DNA from: Streptomyces sp. NBC_01750
Lineage (GTDB): Bacteria > Actinomycetota > Actinomycetes > Streptomycetales > Streptomycetaceae
Direction: 5' to 3'
NCBI RefSeq assembly: GCF_035918095.1
Contig: NZ_CP109137.1
Location: forward strand, 2,792,001 to 2,856,000
Length of the DNA stretch: 64,000 nucleotides
The notes under the pieces are model-generated. The model ran no database searches and was not told the origin of the DNA. It saw only the letters and a list, made by a program, of their open reading frames with translations. Positions 27,863 to 37,038 of this stretch are shown here, piece by piece (position 1 is the first letter of the stretch; the number at the start of each line of letters is the position of its first letter). Both the position numbers and the translations under genes were made by a program.

Positions 27863-28294
27863 GCCGACTCGTGCTTCGCGTCATCCGGCACTGAAGCCGG
27901 CCTCATAACGTAGAGCCGACCGCCCAGCCCTGTGCCGACTGCTTTCGCCCCGGCCAGGATGACCAGTGAGCCCGCGGCTGAGGCGTCGGTTCGTGTCCCG
28001 GGAACCCACGGTGGCCGGCACTCGTTGAGAGGGGTGAGTCGGTCGCTGTGACCCGTGGGCCCTGGAAGGGCCCGTTATGTCCGGAGAGCCCGCGGTGACT
28101 GACGTGCGCGCGGTGTGCGCGCCGAGACCCTCTGAAGAGTCGGCCTGCTTTGCTGCCCGGATGGTGCCCTCCGACAGGGCGTTTTCTCCCGGTAGCGAGC
28201 GCCGCTTAGTACGGGGCGATGGATCAAGGTCGTTCCTGACCACTACGGCCGTCAGTGCCGACCGCATCCGACACCCCTTGAGGGAGCTCGTTCC
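27863..28294. other. 432-bp gene-free stretch before the desaturase
   Basis: No convincing gene on either strand. It contains a GGGCCC-TGGAA-GGGCCC hairpin at 28057-28073, which could terminate the flavoprotein transcript, and the GGGAG ribosome binding site of the desaturase at the right end. Composition is slightly less GC-rich than flanking genes. Confidence 0.6.
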
Positions 28295-29347
28295 ATGGAT
28301 TCGCAGACCGTTATTCACCCTCCCCCGCCTGAAATCCGACAAGAGGCGGGGAGTGACTTCTCCCGACTGTCGAGGAAGATTGCCGACGCCGGCCTGATGG
28401 GCCGACGCCCGGGCTACTACGCGGCCCGGATCGCGGCGGTCACTGCCCTCTACGTCTGCGGGTGGATCGCGTTCGTCCTCGTCGGCGACAGCTGGTGGAC
28501 GCTCGCGGTGGCGGCGTTCCTCGCCGTCGTCTTCGGCCAGGTTGCGCTCCTCGCGCACGACGTGGCGCACCGGCAGGTGTTCCGGCTCCGCAAGGCCAGC
28601 GAACGAATCGGCCGTATCGCCGGAAACGCCGGTATCGGGATGGGCTACGGATGGTGGCAGGACAAGCACACGCGCCATCACGCCAACCCCAATCATGAGG
28701 AACTGGACCCCGACCTCATCCCCGACATCCTGGTCTGGTCGCAGAATCAGGCCCACGCCGCAAGAGGGCTGCCCCGTGTGCTCGGGCGCTTTCAGGCGTT
28801 CCTTTTCTTCCCTCTCCTCACTCTCGAGGGCTTCAACCTGCACCTGTCGGGTGTGAAGTCGCTGGCCGACCGCTCGCTGAAGAACCGCGTGGTGGAAGGA
28901 AGTCTGCTGTTCGCGCACTTCGCCCTCTACCTTGGGGCCCTGTTCCTGGTCCTGCCGCCCGGCATGGCCATTGCGTTCCTTGTGGTTCACCAGTGTCTGT
29001 TCGGGGTCTACCTGGGCTCGATCTTCGCCCCCAACCACAAGGGGATGCCGATCCTGACCGGCGACGACCGCCCCGACTTCCTGCGGCGCCAAGTGCTCAC
29101 CTCACGCAATGTCCGCGGTGGATGGTTCACCGACGTCGCACTCGGCGGACTGAACTACCAGATCGAGCACCATCTGTTCCCAAGCATGCCCAGCCCGCAT
29201 CTGCGCAGGGCACAGGCAATCGTCCGCCGCCACTGCCAGGACCTGGGAGTGAACTACCTGGAGACCAGCCTGATCACTTCCTACCGACAGGCCCTCGCCA
29301 GCCTCCACCAGGCCGGAGCGCCGATCCGGCACGCCGCCCCCGCCTAG
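28295..29347 (+). CDS. Membrane fatty-acid desaturase
   Basis: 350 aa. The three His boxes are HDVAH (near residue 90), HTRHH (near 126) and QIEHH (near 290), the QxxHH third box marking acyl-lipid or acyl-CoA front-end-type desaturases. Four membrane helices are predicted. It would introduce a double bond into acyl chains using a ferredoxin or similar electron donor; no donor gene is adjacent. Possible role in cold or membrane-fluidity adaptation is family knowledge. GGGAG precedes the ATG. Confidence 0.9.
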   Translation: MDSQTVIHPPPPEIRQEAGSDFSRLSRKIADAGLMGRRPGYYAARIAAVTALYVCGWIAFVLVGDSWWTLAVAAFLAVVFGQVALLAHDVAHRQVFRLRKASERIGRIAGNAGIGMGYGWWQDKHTRHHANPNHEELDPDLIPDILVWSQNQAHAARGLPRVLGRFQAFLFFPLLTLEGFNLHLSGVKSLADRSLKNRVVEGSLLFAHFALYLGALFLVLPPGMAIAFLVVHQCLFGVYLGSIFAPNHKGMPILTGDDRPDFLRRQVLTSRNVRGGWFTDVALGGLNYQIEHHLFPSMPSPHLRRAQAIVRRHCQDLGVNYLETSLITSYRQALASLHQAGAPIRHAAPA

Positions 29348-29438
29348 ACCCGCTCGACGTCGGCACCACGTCATGGGAAGCGCCGACAGACCGAGCGGGA
29401 ACTGGGCAACGCGGATGGGGCAGCATCACCTCACGGAG

Positions 29439-31029
29439 TCACACGGTCTCCCGTGCGTACCGGGTCCGGTCCTTGACGTACGACTTGTGGGGTTGCTCCT
29501 TGCGGGGATGGCGCCTCGGCTCGAGGGTCACGGTCGCCGGCTCAGCCGTGGTGACGTTGCCACTGGCGTCCGTGGCGATGGCGATGAAGGTGTGCTTCCC
29601 GCTCCTGCTCGCCACATTCGCCGTGCACGCCCATTCCCCGGACTCGCTCACGGTGGCCGAGCAGATCTCGTACCCGCCTTCGGTGACGGTGATCCTGACA
29701 CCGGCTTCACCAGTACCGGCGAACCTCAGCACGCAGCTCGAGCCCTTCCGTTCGACGTCATCACCCACACGCGTGCGGCAGCCCTTCAGGTGTGATCCGT
29801 CGGTGGGACTGGTGATGACCGGTGCCACGACGACCGCGATGGGAGCCGCATCCACCGCCCCCGTCAACTCCGTATCGGGCGAAGTTGCGTTCGCATCGAT
29901 GGTGTACCTGCCGGGCACGGTGCTGACCGTGACGCCGAAGCTGATGGTGGCGCCGGCCCCCGGGGCCACTGTGAACGGGCCCTGCCAGGTCAGGGTCTGC
30001 CCGGAGATGGTCGGGTCATTTGTGGTGCTCCCCGTCGTCGTCCCGGATCGGTAAGAGAATCCCTGAGGCAGTTCGACCGAGACGCTGCTGACCGTCGAAG
30101 GGAAGGTGTTGGGGTTCTGGACAGTGACTGTGTATCTGTTGTTGGCCCCGGCTTCCGATACCGGGTTTTCTGCGGAGGCTTTGATGGCCAGCGGTGCAGT
30201 CCCCGTGGGGGAGAAGATCGTTGACCACTGATAAGTGGCGCTTTCACTGTCTCCGATATTCACCGCCCAGCTGACACCGATCCCGTTGTCGATGTTCTGA
30301 TCGCACCGGCAGGAGTTCGAGAAGGGCTGCTGGGAGCCGATCTGCGCCCAGACATTGTAATACCAATCCTCGACGTATGAATTTCCGCCCGCGCGTGGCA
30401 GAAGTCCCTCGATACGAGCCCCGGCACCGGGGGTGCTGCTGCAGGCCGGAGCCGTTCCGGTGACGTGCCCGTAGCCGGAGTCACTGTTCTGCAGGTAGCA
30501 GTCCCCTGCCGCGTAGATATTGCCGGCGCGCTGGCCCCCGGAATTGTTCTGGACCGTTACTTTCGTGTCGTAGAACTCTCGGCCGACGACATAACTGTCG
30601 GTCTGTGTGAGCGTTACACCGGCTCCGGCATTCACCACGGTCACCACTCGGTACGGATCGGCCTCGGTCCCTGAGCCAGAGGTCCCCGCCTGGCTGACCT
30701 GCGAGTACGGCGTGCGCGGTCCAGTGCTGCCGCCTGCCGGCACCGAGCTTGGTCCGTACAGCGTGCCGTTCAGCGCGATGAAGGTGCCGCAGCATTGCCG
30801 GCGAACCACTCGGGATAGGCATCCGATGCGTGATTGACGGAGCAGTTCAACTCCCTGCTGATGTCGATCGAGTCAGCGGTCCTGACGAGCTGATTGGGGC
30901 AGCGTACGCCGACGAGGCTTGGGGAAACAGGACGAGTGTGATTGCGCCGAGGAGCATGTAGCACACCTCGGCGCACCGACTGCGAATACGATTGGTCACT
31001 GGAATCTGGCTGTCGCGGCGGGCATACAC
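29439..31029 (-). pseudogene. Secreted surface protein with Ig-like/DUF11-like domains, two frameshifts
   Basis: Begins at GTG 31029 with GAGGAG 5 nt upstream and a signal peptide (MLLGAITLVLFPQASSAYA). The frame then breaks: NQLVRTADSIDISRELNC..EWFAGNA continues in a second frame from about 30898, and GTFIALNGTLYG onward in a third from about 30788 to the stop at 29439. Each break is explained by one missing base, the first inside a CCCC run. The last ~430 residues hold a DUF11-like domain (YTVTVQNPNTFPSTVSSVSVELP) and an Ig-like repeat (ITVTEGGYEICSATVSESG). GC is lower than in neighbours, suggesting acquisition. Sequencing error is possible. Confidence 0.75.
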
Positions 31030-31360
31030 TGAAACTCCTCTTGCGAAATGTGTTTGCCCCCCTTATATCGACTTGGTGAGTCTTTTCCGGTGATCGATGT
31101 ACGCGTCGCCGGTTTGAGTCGCGTTTCGAGGTGGTCGCCACTCGGCATCCATACCGGAAGCCGTTCAGACCGAGCCGCGGGCGTCGATTCCAGGCGCGCT
31201 CACGTAGTGCCGGGCGCGCGGCGTACCATCACGGGCTCTTCGGCTGTCGGAACTATGGGCACCCACCACGGTGCGCAGCGGGGGTGCGGACCGTCGGCCG
31301 CATGAAACTCACCCACACGACAACCGACCCCGGCCGGGCGGTCGCCCACCGACGTCAGCC

Positions 31361-31939
31361 ATGGTCTACATCGCCGCGTACGGCCCGGCGCGGCCCGAGG
31401 AACAGGCAGCCATGCGGCGCCGGGACGTCGACTTGGAGAACGTCGGCATCTGGGTGCGCACGGCCGAGCCTGAACTCACCACGGGTCGACGGGCGCCCGG
31501 CGACACCAAATCGGATGCGGGCAAGAGGCTCGTCGTCCTGCCGGCCTTTCTGCGGACCGACCTTCGGCGGCATCTCGATTGGTACGCGGAGAAGGGCCCG
31601 GAAGGGCTGCTGTTCGTTGGGGAGAAGGGCAAGCCATTCCGGCGCTCCACCTTCGGACGGAAGTGGCGCCGGGCCCGGACGCTCGTCGGCATGCCGGAGG
31701 GCTTCCGCTTCTACGATCTTCGTCACACCGGGCACACGCTCGCGAACCGATCCGGGGCCACGCTCAAGGGCAACATGGTCCGCGCCGGGCAGTCCTCCGA
31801 GAAAGCCGCGCTGATCTACCAGCACTCGGATCTAGAGCGGCAGCAGGAGGTCGCGGGCGACCTCGACAAGCTCGTGCGAGCCGCTCGTCAGAAGGGCCGT
31901 GACCAGCCTTCTGGTGCGGATCTGGTGCACGACGTCTAA
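31361..31939 (+). pseudogene. Tyrosine integrase, N-terminally truncated remnant
   Basis: Only the catalytic half of a phage/ICE-type tyrosine recombinase remains, about 190 residues. The Arg-I region (GPARPEEQAAMRRRDVD), the TKSDAGKR beta-hairpin Lys, FYDLRHTGHTLA, MVRAGQSSEKAA and the nucleophile region LIYQHSD are visible. The SAM-like core-binding and arm-binding domains are missing; the upstream frame (31271-31360) is not integrase-like. It ends 19 bp before a terminator and 52 bp before a tRNA-Gly fragment, the usual int-att arrangement. Confidence 0.8.
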
Positions 31940-31957
31940 CGCGGTCTAGACAACAAT

Positions 31958-31986
31958 AAAGCCCCGGGCCGCTGGCCTGGGGCTTT
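31958..31986. terminator. Terminator belonging to the tRNA-Gly 3' flank / integrase end
   Basis: AAAGCCCCGGGCC and GGCCTGGGGCTTT form a near-perfect stem around GCT, with A- and T-runs at the base, so it works on either strand. On the minus strand it lies 5 nt after the encoded CCA of the tRNA-Gly fragment, as a tRNA terminator would. Confidence 0.85.
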
Positions 31987-31990
31987 CGCG

Positions 31991-32034
31991 TGGAGCGGGT
32001 GACGAGAATCGAACTCGCGCTCTGAGCTTGGGAA
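31991..32034 (-). other. 3' fragment of tRNA-Gly(CCC): relic attachment site
   Basis: On the minus strand the sequence reads from the anticodon loop (TTCCCAA), anticodon 3' stem, variable loop, T-arm GAGTTCGATTCTC and acceptor 3' strand to an encoded CCA, matching the 3' half of actinobacterial tRNA-Gly(CCC). The D-arm and 5' acceptor strand are absent: identity stops at 32034. This is what integration into the tRNA gene leaves behind. The intact tRNA gene is not in the window. Confidence 0.8.
32022..32034. repeat. 13-bp direct repeat, left copy (core-site-like)
   Basis: CTGAGCTTGGGAA, the anticodon-loop end of the tRNA-Gly fragment, recurs exactly at 33168-33180. The two copies bound a 1.1 kb islet. 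Confidence 0.75.
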
Positions 32035-32416
32035 ACTACGTTCATTTGCGGATAGTTGGGGTGCTGACCTGGGTGAATGGCTGGGCTGACGCCTTGTCGG
32101 GCGTTGTGGCTTTCACCGTGATTCCCCGCTGGATCTGGTGCGCTTGTGGTACAGAGCCCCGTGCCACAGGCCGGGTATACGTCCGTGCATGCCTGCCATC
32201 GCTGCAGCGACCGTTCGGGTGTTCGCGGTGACGATTCTGGTCGCGCAGGCGTCTCTTCAGACCATGCCCTCCCGTACGCTACGGCACACGGCACGCCGCC
32301 CTCATAGGCACGGGGCACGTGATGGCGCAGCTACAGCCGGGCGTCCGGCCCAGCAGGTCCTTTCAGGACAAGCCTGTTTCTGCCGCTGTACGGGCATGCG
32401 CGAAGGAGACAGTTGC

Positions 32417-33139
32417 GTGGACACCCTCTCGGTAACGCTGGTCTCGGCGTTAACCTCCGGCGCCATCTCCATGGGTCTCGTGTGGCTGACTGGCCAACAG
32501 CAACGGCGGGATAGCAAGCGCATTCAACGTGAGACCCACAACATGTCGTACCTCAACCCCCTCAGATGGCACACCGCGGAAGCACACCACCGACTCTCCC
32601 TCTATGCCACTTCTGTCGACCGGCACGGCTTCTACAGACCTGCTCAGGTCCTCAACGAACCGCAGGAGATCGATGGCAGAAGCGCCGTTTGGTTCGCTGG
32701 AACGGGCGTTGCGCTGGTATCCAGCGTCTGGATGACTGCCTGCCTGTTCGCTCAGATGACTCGCACCCGTCACGACATACCGTTCCTGCGCCTGCCGGGC
32801 AAGGACGACACAAGACTGGCCGCCCTGATACTGAAGGTCCATGTAGCTTTCGCGGGCTGTGACGTCTACTACGCGACACAGTCCAGCATCGGCACCGACG
32901 TCATCCTCGAACCCGAAGGACGACTCAGGAGCTACAGAGAGTTCTGCGACCTCCTTTCACAACCAGATCGGAGGGTGTGGGCTGACCCCCTAGTCTGGTT
33001 CCACCTTGCTGTCGCCAACGGCGAGCGTCGCCCCAACCTCCAACGTGTCTTGGATGCTCTGCACGAGCTATCCGGGTTCCTCGACGACAGTCTCGCTGGT
33101 GGGGCGTCACTGCGAGCGCGCTGGGATGCGGAGCTCTAG
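32417..33139 (+). CDS. Unrecognised membrane-anchored protein in the att islet
   Basis: 240 aa. One N-terminal membrane helix (LVSALTSGAISMGLVWLTGQ) is followed by a basic stop-transfer (QQRRDSKRIQRE) and a soluble domain with YLNPLRWHTAEAHHRLSLY, VWFAGTGVALVSSVWMTACLFAQM and LRSYREFCDLL. No known domain or catalytic motif recognised. GTG 32417 has AAGGAG at 8 nt. It is the only gene between the 13-bp direct repeats, next to an integrase remnant, so it is probably cargo of a former mobile element. Codon use is less biased to G/C than in flanking core genes. Function unknown. Confidence 0.65.
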   Translation: MDTLSVTLVSALTSGAISMGLVWLTGQQQRRDSKRIQRETHNMSYLNPLRWHTAEAHHRLSLYATSVDRHGFYRPAQVLNEPQEIDGRSAVWFAGTGVALVSSVWMTACLFAQMTRTRHDIPFLRLPGKDDTRLAALILKVHVAFAGCDVYYATQSSIGTDVILEPEGRLRSYREFCDLLSQPDRRVWADPLVWFHLAVANGERRPNLQRVLDALHELSGFLDDSLAGGASLRARWDAEL

Positions 33140-33167
33140 AGCAAGCCGTGACGGTGGCTTCCAGGCA

Positions 33168-33180
33168 CTGAGCTTGGGAA
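33168..33180. repeat. 13-bp direct repeat, right copy (core-site-like)
   Basis: Exact second copy of CTGAGCTTGGGAA, 29 bp after the stop of the unrecognised membrane protein. The rest of tRNA-Gly does not follow it. Confidence 0.75.
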
Positions 33181-33645
33181 TCGCCGCGTCTGCTGGCCTC
33201 GTTCGTGCTCTGACCAGCGTAAACGGATGCAACGGGAAACCCTTCGGCTCGCCCTGGGGTCCGCTGTTGACCGTGGTTGACCGGCCTGTCGGGCACGGAT
33301 CGGGCACGCCTTATCAGGGGCTGGTCACCCGGCGAGTTCGACGCCACTACTTGGGGCGGCTCGCCACCGGATTGGGATCGGCTTCCGGTCTCGGCTGAAC
33401 GACGGTGAACGAGGCTGGATGAGACGGAAAGTGAGACGGGTGCGGCGGTCGTTGTCAGTACAGCCTCGCACTGGGCCGTATTCAGCTGTTTGGCGAGATG
33501 CCGTGCCGGGCGTCGCGAGCGTCAAAGGTCTTCGACCTGTGATCATGGAGCGTTCATGAAAAGTGATCGCCGAGGAGCTCCAGGTCGCGGGGGCCGATGT
33601 GCCGCCGCCGTGTGGCGCTCGCGGTAACGCGCTGTAGGTGATGTG
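33181..33645. other. Gene-free stretch with attP-arm-like short repeats
   Basis: No gene supported. It contains closely spaced short repeats (GTTGACCGtgGTTGACCGG near 33267; TCGGGCACGGATCGGGCACG near 33290) of the kind seen as arm sites beside integrase genes, plus GAGACGGAAAGTGAGACGG near 33421. These may be remnants of an element. Confidence 0.45.
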
Positions 33646-34443
33646 GTGAACTGGTTGACCTCGCTGCCGGCGGTGGTGCTGGTTGTGGGCGGGCTCTTAC
33701 TTGCCTTACTGGTCGCGGCCGTGGCGCGGGTCGGCGTCCGGGCGCTCGTACCGGTGGAGGAACGGGATCGGGTGCCGCAGATCGCCACGCCCCTGATGCC
33801 GACACTCGGCGCTGCCTTCGCGATCTTTGCGGCACTCACACTGGCCAGCGAGGCCGGCTACCTGCGCGCAGCCGACGGGGTGGTGAGCGACGAGGCGGCC
33901 GCGGCCTCCCGTCTGGCATGGGCGGCGACAAGTCCGCGAGTCCAGTCGGAGCCGATCCATGCGGCACTGCTGGACTACTTGCGGACCACGCGTGCCGGGG
34001 AGTGGGAGGCTACAGCAGCGGCGTCCGGTGACGACCCCGCCACCGCTCGCGCGATCGCACGGCTGGAGCGGAGTGTGCGCGCCGAGGCGGCCCGGCCCGA
34101 GGTGGGAACCCCGACAGGCACGGAGCTGGTGGTTTCCGTGGACGGTGTCACCAGTAGTCGTCGCGCCCGTGTTGCGGCCGCCTCGCGCGACGTTCCCGCG
34201 CTCTACGTCGTCACGCTTGTGGTCAGCGGACTGGCCTTGATCGTGAACTCCGGCGCACTGGTCTTCCGCAGTAGCCTGCGAACGTCACTGCTGATCGTAG
34301 GTGTTGCGAGTGTGGTCGGGCTGAGCCTGGCGTTGCTCTTCGCACTCAGCGCGCCCTGGAGCGGACCGTTGATCGTCAGTGGGCATCCACTCGACGCCAT
34401 CATCGGGGACCTGAAGTCCGGCTTCTTCGACGGCGGGCCGTAG
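33646..34443 (+). CDS. DUF4239-like (bestrophin-like) membrane protein
   Basis: 265 aa with an N-terminal helix (VVLVVGGLLLALLVAAVARVG), a second helix (LGAAFAIFAALTLASEAG), a soluble middle region and two C-terminal helices (LYVVTLVVSGLALIVNSG; LLIVGVASVVGLSLALLF). The layout resembles DUF4239 proteins of Streptomyces; function unknown. GTG 33646 is chosen with AGGTG 5 nt upstream; GTG 33643 is possible. First core-type gene after the accessory region. Confidence 0.72.
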   Translation: MNWLTSLPAVVLVVGGLLLALLVAAVARVGVRALVPVEERDRVPQIATPLMPTLGAAFAIFAALTLASEAGYLRAADGVVSDEAAAASRLAWAATSPRVQSEPIHAALLDYLRTTRAGEWEATAAASGDDPATARAIARLERSVRAEAARPEVGTPTGTELVVSVDGVTSSRRARVAAASRDVPALYVVTLVVSGLALIVNSGALVFRSSLRTSLLIVGVASVVGLSLALLFALSAPWSGPLIVSGHPLDAIIGDLKSGFFDGGP

Positions 34444-34516
34444 GCAACGGGCGCGATCAGTAGGTCAGGCCCCTCGGGCGGCGCCATCGACATCCACACA
34501 GTCAACGGTGGCTGCC

Positions 34517-34550
34517 AAAGGCCCCGAGCCATGATCGGCTGGGGGCCTTT
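34517..34550. terminator. tRNA-Val terminator
   Basis: AAAGGCCCC..AGCCGATCATGGCT..GGGGCCTTT on the minus strand, 4 nt after the tRNA CCA; A/T runs flank the stem so it can act both ways. Confidence 0.85.
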
Positions 34551-34554
34551 GCAC

Positions 34555-34629
34555 TGGTGGGCGCGGACGGTTTCGAACCGCCGACATCTGCTTTGTAAGA
34601 GCAGCGCTCTACCCCTGAGCTACGCACCC
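34555..34629 (-). tRNA. tRNA-Val(TAC)
   Basis: Complete cloverleaf on the minus strand: acceptor GGGTGCG/CGCGCCC, D-arm GCTC..GAGC, anticodon stem CTGCT/AGCAG with loop CTTACAA (anticodon TAC), T-arm CGGCGGTTCGAAACCGTCC-like stem-loop, discriminator A and encoded CCA at 34555-34557. Confidence 0.95.
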
Positions 34630-34828
34630 GTGAATGAGGAACAGCGTACATGGCAGACGGGGCCGCCCTGCAAACCCGTTCCCGCTGCGGCCCCTCACCG
34701 GCGCATCCCGTAGCCCCGCGTACGGGGGCTACCCCCACCCCGAAACGGTGGCCGCCCGGATCGTTCCGCCGCCCGCGGGCTCATAGCTTGGTGGCACACC
34801 GGCAGAACTACCTGGGGGAACGATCACC

Positions 34829-35593
34829 GTGGCCGCACTCCACATCCGCACCCACACCCTCCTCGCCGCTTCCGGCGTCGTCGTCGCGGTCGCTCTCAGC
34901 GGGTGCGCGAGCGCCGATGCCGGAGAGGCGCCCGTCGAGAGCCGTTCCTTCCCCCTCACCGGGAAGACGCTGACCATCGACACCGACAACTCCGACATCA
35001 AGCTGGTGCCGGCCGATGTGAAGGACGTGCAGGTTTCCCGGCAGGTCGACGGGTCCCGGGGGAGCCGGCCCAAGGCCTCATGGGATATGAAGGACGGGAC
35101 GCTGACCCTCCGCGTCAAGTGCGACGGGATCGCCGGCGACTGCGCGTCGCGGCACTCAGTGAAGGTACCGCGCGGCGTCGCCGTCACCGTCGAGGACGGC
35201 AATGGCCGGCTGACCGCCACTGGGTTCGACACTGCGCTGAAGATCCGCTCCGACAACGGCGAGGTGACGGTACGGGACTCCAGCGGGCCCCTTGATCTGA
35301 ACAGCAACAACGGCGAGATCGTCACCGAACGCGTCACCGCCAGGACAGTGACCGCCCGATCGGGCAACGGGATGGTGCGGCTCGGGCTCACCGATGCGCC
35401 GGACCGGGTCGAGACCGTCACCGACAACGGCGAGGTCGTCATCGAGCTGCCGCGCGCCGGGGCCCCCTACGCCGTCACCGCCACGAGCGGCAACGGCGAT
35501 GCGAATGTTGATGTGCCGACCGCCGGCGGCAGCCCGCATGTGGTGAAGGCGCGCAGCGACAACGGCGAAGTCACCGTGCGAAGTGTGAACTAA
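34829..35593 (+). CDS. Exported DUF4097 beta-repeat lipoprotein
   Basis: 254 aa. Signal peptide with lipobox ALSGC (Cys near residue 27). The mature protein is a parallel beta-helix-like DUF4097/DUF2807-type domain with repeated [ST]DNGEV or S[GN]NG units (SDNGEV, NNGEI, GNGMV, TDNGEV, GNGDA, SDNGEV). The function of these adhesin-like domains is unknown. GTG 34829; GGGGGAA lies 8 nt upstream. Confidence 0.87.
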   Translation: MAALHIRTHTLLAASGVVVAVALSGCASADAGEAPVESRSFPLTGKTLTIDTDNSDIKLVPADVKDVQVSRQVDGSRGSRPKASWDMKDGTLTLRVKCDGIAGDCASRHSVKVPRGVAVTVEDGNGRLTATGFDTALKIRSDNGEVTVRDSSGPLDLNSNNGEIVTERVTARTVTARSGNGMVRLGLTDAPDRVETVTDNGEVVIELPRAGAPYAVTATSGNGDANVDVPTAGGSPHVVKARSDNGEVTVRSVN

Positions 35594-35664
35594 CCGGCCC
35601 GTGTGTTCGTCCTTACCTGGTGGGAGAATGAACCGGGCAGGGCGATTCGGCACGGGAGAGGGAT

Positions 35665-37038
35665 GTGACGGCGACACACGCGCAGCCGCACGCAAGAGCG
35701 AAAGCGAGTGCGAGAGCCGTCCGCGATGTCCTGGTGCTGATGCTCCTGCCCGTGCCGTTTGTCGTCGCGGCGCTGCCGGGTGCGTTCGCCGGAGGGGGGA
35801 CGCGGCGCTGGTTCGGCGGGCGCGGTGAGAGCCAGCGGGCCGACGCACAGGCCGCGAAGGACGCCGCCGCCGCTGCTTTCGTCGAGTTGGACACCGCTCA
35901 GCGCGATCTTCGTATCTCGATAGAGACGATCACGGCGGTGGACAGTTCGCCGGGTGCGCGCCGGGCCGTTGAGGACTTCGCGGCGCTGGGGCGACGGATC
36001 GACGAAGTGAGCCTTGCGTACATCACCGCCGTCGACGCACATGATCTCGACCGTGACGATCTGGAGGCCTCGGTGGCTTCGCAGGCGCGCGGTGAGCTGA
36101 ACCGGGCCAAGGACGATCTCGTACGGGTCAAGGGCGAGCTCGACCGTTACGCGCAGGGGCTCGGGCCGCTGCTCGACAAGGCCGAGACGCAGCTGGCCCG
36201 CTTGGCGCCCGCCGTGGAGCGGGCGCGGCAGGCGCTCCTTTCTGCGAGCAATGCTCTCGATTCGGCGCGGAGCTCCGGTCTGCGAGCGGATGATCTCGCC
36301 GCCCGGCTCGCCGCGCTCGGCCCCGAGCTGACCATGCTCAACCAGGGCGCGGGCCGGCACGGCGTGGCCGAGACCCTGCAGCGTGCCGACCGGGTGCTGC
36401 GTGACGCCGAAGCCGTACGGGCCGAGGCGGACAGGCTGCCCGAGCGTGCCGCCGAGACCGACAAGCGCCTGGTGTCACTCCGTACCCGGGCGCAGGCTCT
36501 CACCAACCGCGCCGGATCCGTCGAGCCGGTCCTGAGCGAGCTGCGGCGCCGCTTCTCCGCCGCCTGCTGGCAGGATCTGCAGCCCGTCCCCGAGCAGGCG
36601 GCGATCAGCGTCCGCCAGGCCGAGGAGAAGCTCAAGGAAGCGGGCAAGGCACGCGACGAGCAGCGGTGGGCGGATGCGACGGCCCTGCTCAGCACGGTGC
36701 GAGCGCTGCTGAACGCCACGGATGAGGCCGTGTCGGCCGCCGGTGACCGGCTGCAGCGGCTCAACGCCGTGGCGAAGGACCCTCAGCAGGAGATCGAGCG
36801 GACCCGGTTCGCGATCCGGGACGCGCAGCGCCTCGCCATGGCCGGGCGCAACACCCCGGACCCCCGTCACGCACGGCCGCTGGACGACTCGGTGGCGCGG
36901 CTGGAGCGGGCCGTCGCCGGGCTCGAGGGACGCCATCCCGACTACTGGCACTTCCTGACAGAGACCGAGGCGGTCCGGCGCACGGTGGCGCACGTGGTCG
37001 AGCAGATCCGCGAGGACCGGGGCGCGAGCGGCACCTGA
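35665..37038 (+). CDS. Membrane-anchored coiled-coil protein
   Basis: 457 aa. One N-terminal membrane helix (VLVLMLLPVPFVVAALPGAFA) followed by a long Ala/Arg/Glu/Leu-rich helical domain with heptad-like repeats (residues 70-440). It is mostly coiled coil with a central conserved-looking block LRRRFSAACWQDLQPVP. Widely found in Streptomyces beside lipoprotein or regulator genes; no known activity. GTG 35665 with GGAGAGG upstream. Could be a structural or septum-related protein, but nothing here proves it. Confidence 0.78.
   Translation: MTATHAQPHARAKASARAVRDVLVLMLLPVPFVVAALPGAFAGGGTRRWFGGRGESQRADAQAAKDAAAAAFVELDTAQRDLRISIETITAVDSSPGARRAVEDFAALGRRIDEVSLAYITAVDAHDLDRDDLEASVASQARGELNRAKDDLVRVKGELDRYAQGLGPLLDKAETQLARLAPAVERARQALLSASNALDSARSSGLRADDLAARLAALGPELTMLNQGAGRHGVAETLQRADRVLRDAEAVRAEADRLPERAAETDKRLVSLRTRAQALTNRAGSVEPVLSELRRRFSAACWQDLQPVPEQAAISVRQAEEKLKEAGKARDEQRWADATALLSTVRALLNATDEAVSAAGDRLQRLNAVAKDPQQEIERTRFAIRDAQRLAMAGRNTPDPRHARPLDDSVARLERAVAGLEGRHPDYWHFLTETEAVRRTVAHVVEQIREDRGASGT

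Noticed and set aside
28077..28397. 106-codon open frame before the desaturase
   Set aside because: It overlaps the desaturase start, has mixed codon use and no recognisable sequence.
24220..29347. Secondary-metabolite gene cluster (VOC, MFS, flavoprotein, desaturase)
   Set aside because: No core synthase, synthetase or precursor peptide is present and the genes do not form one operon.
31361..31939. Loss of catalytic His residues in the integrase remnant
   Set aside because: YDLRHTGHT and RAGQSS also occur, as I remember, in many intact Streptomyces integrases, so these are not evidence of decay; only the missing N-terminal domains are.
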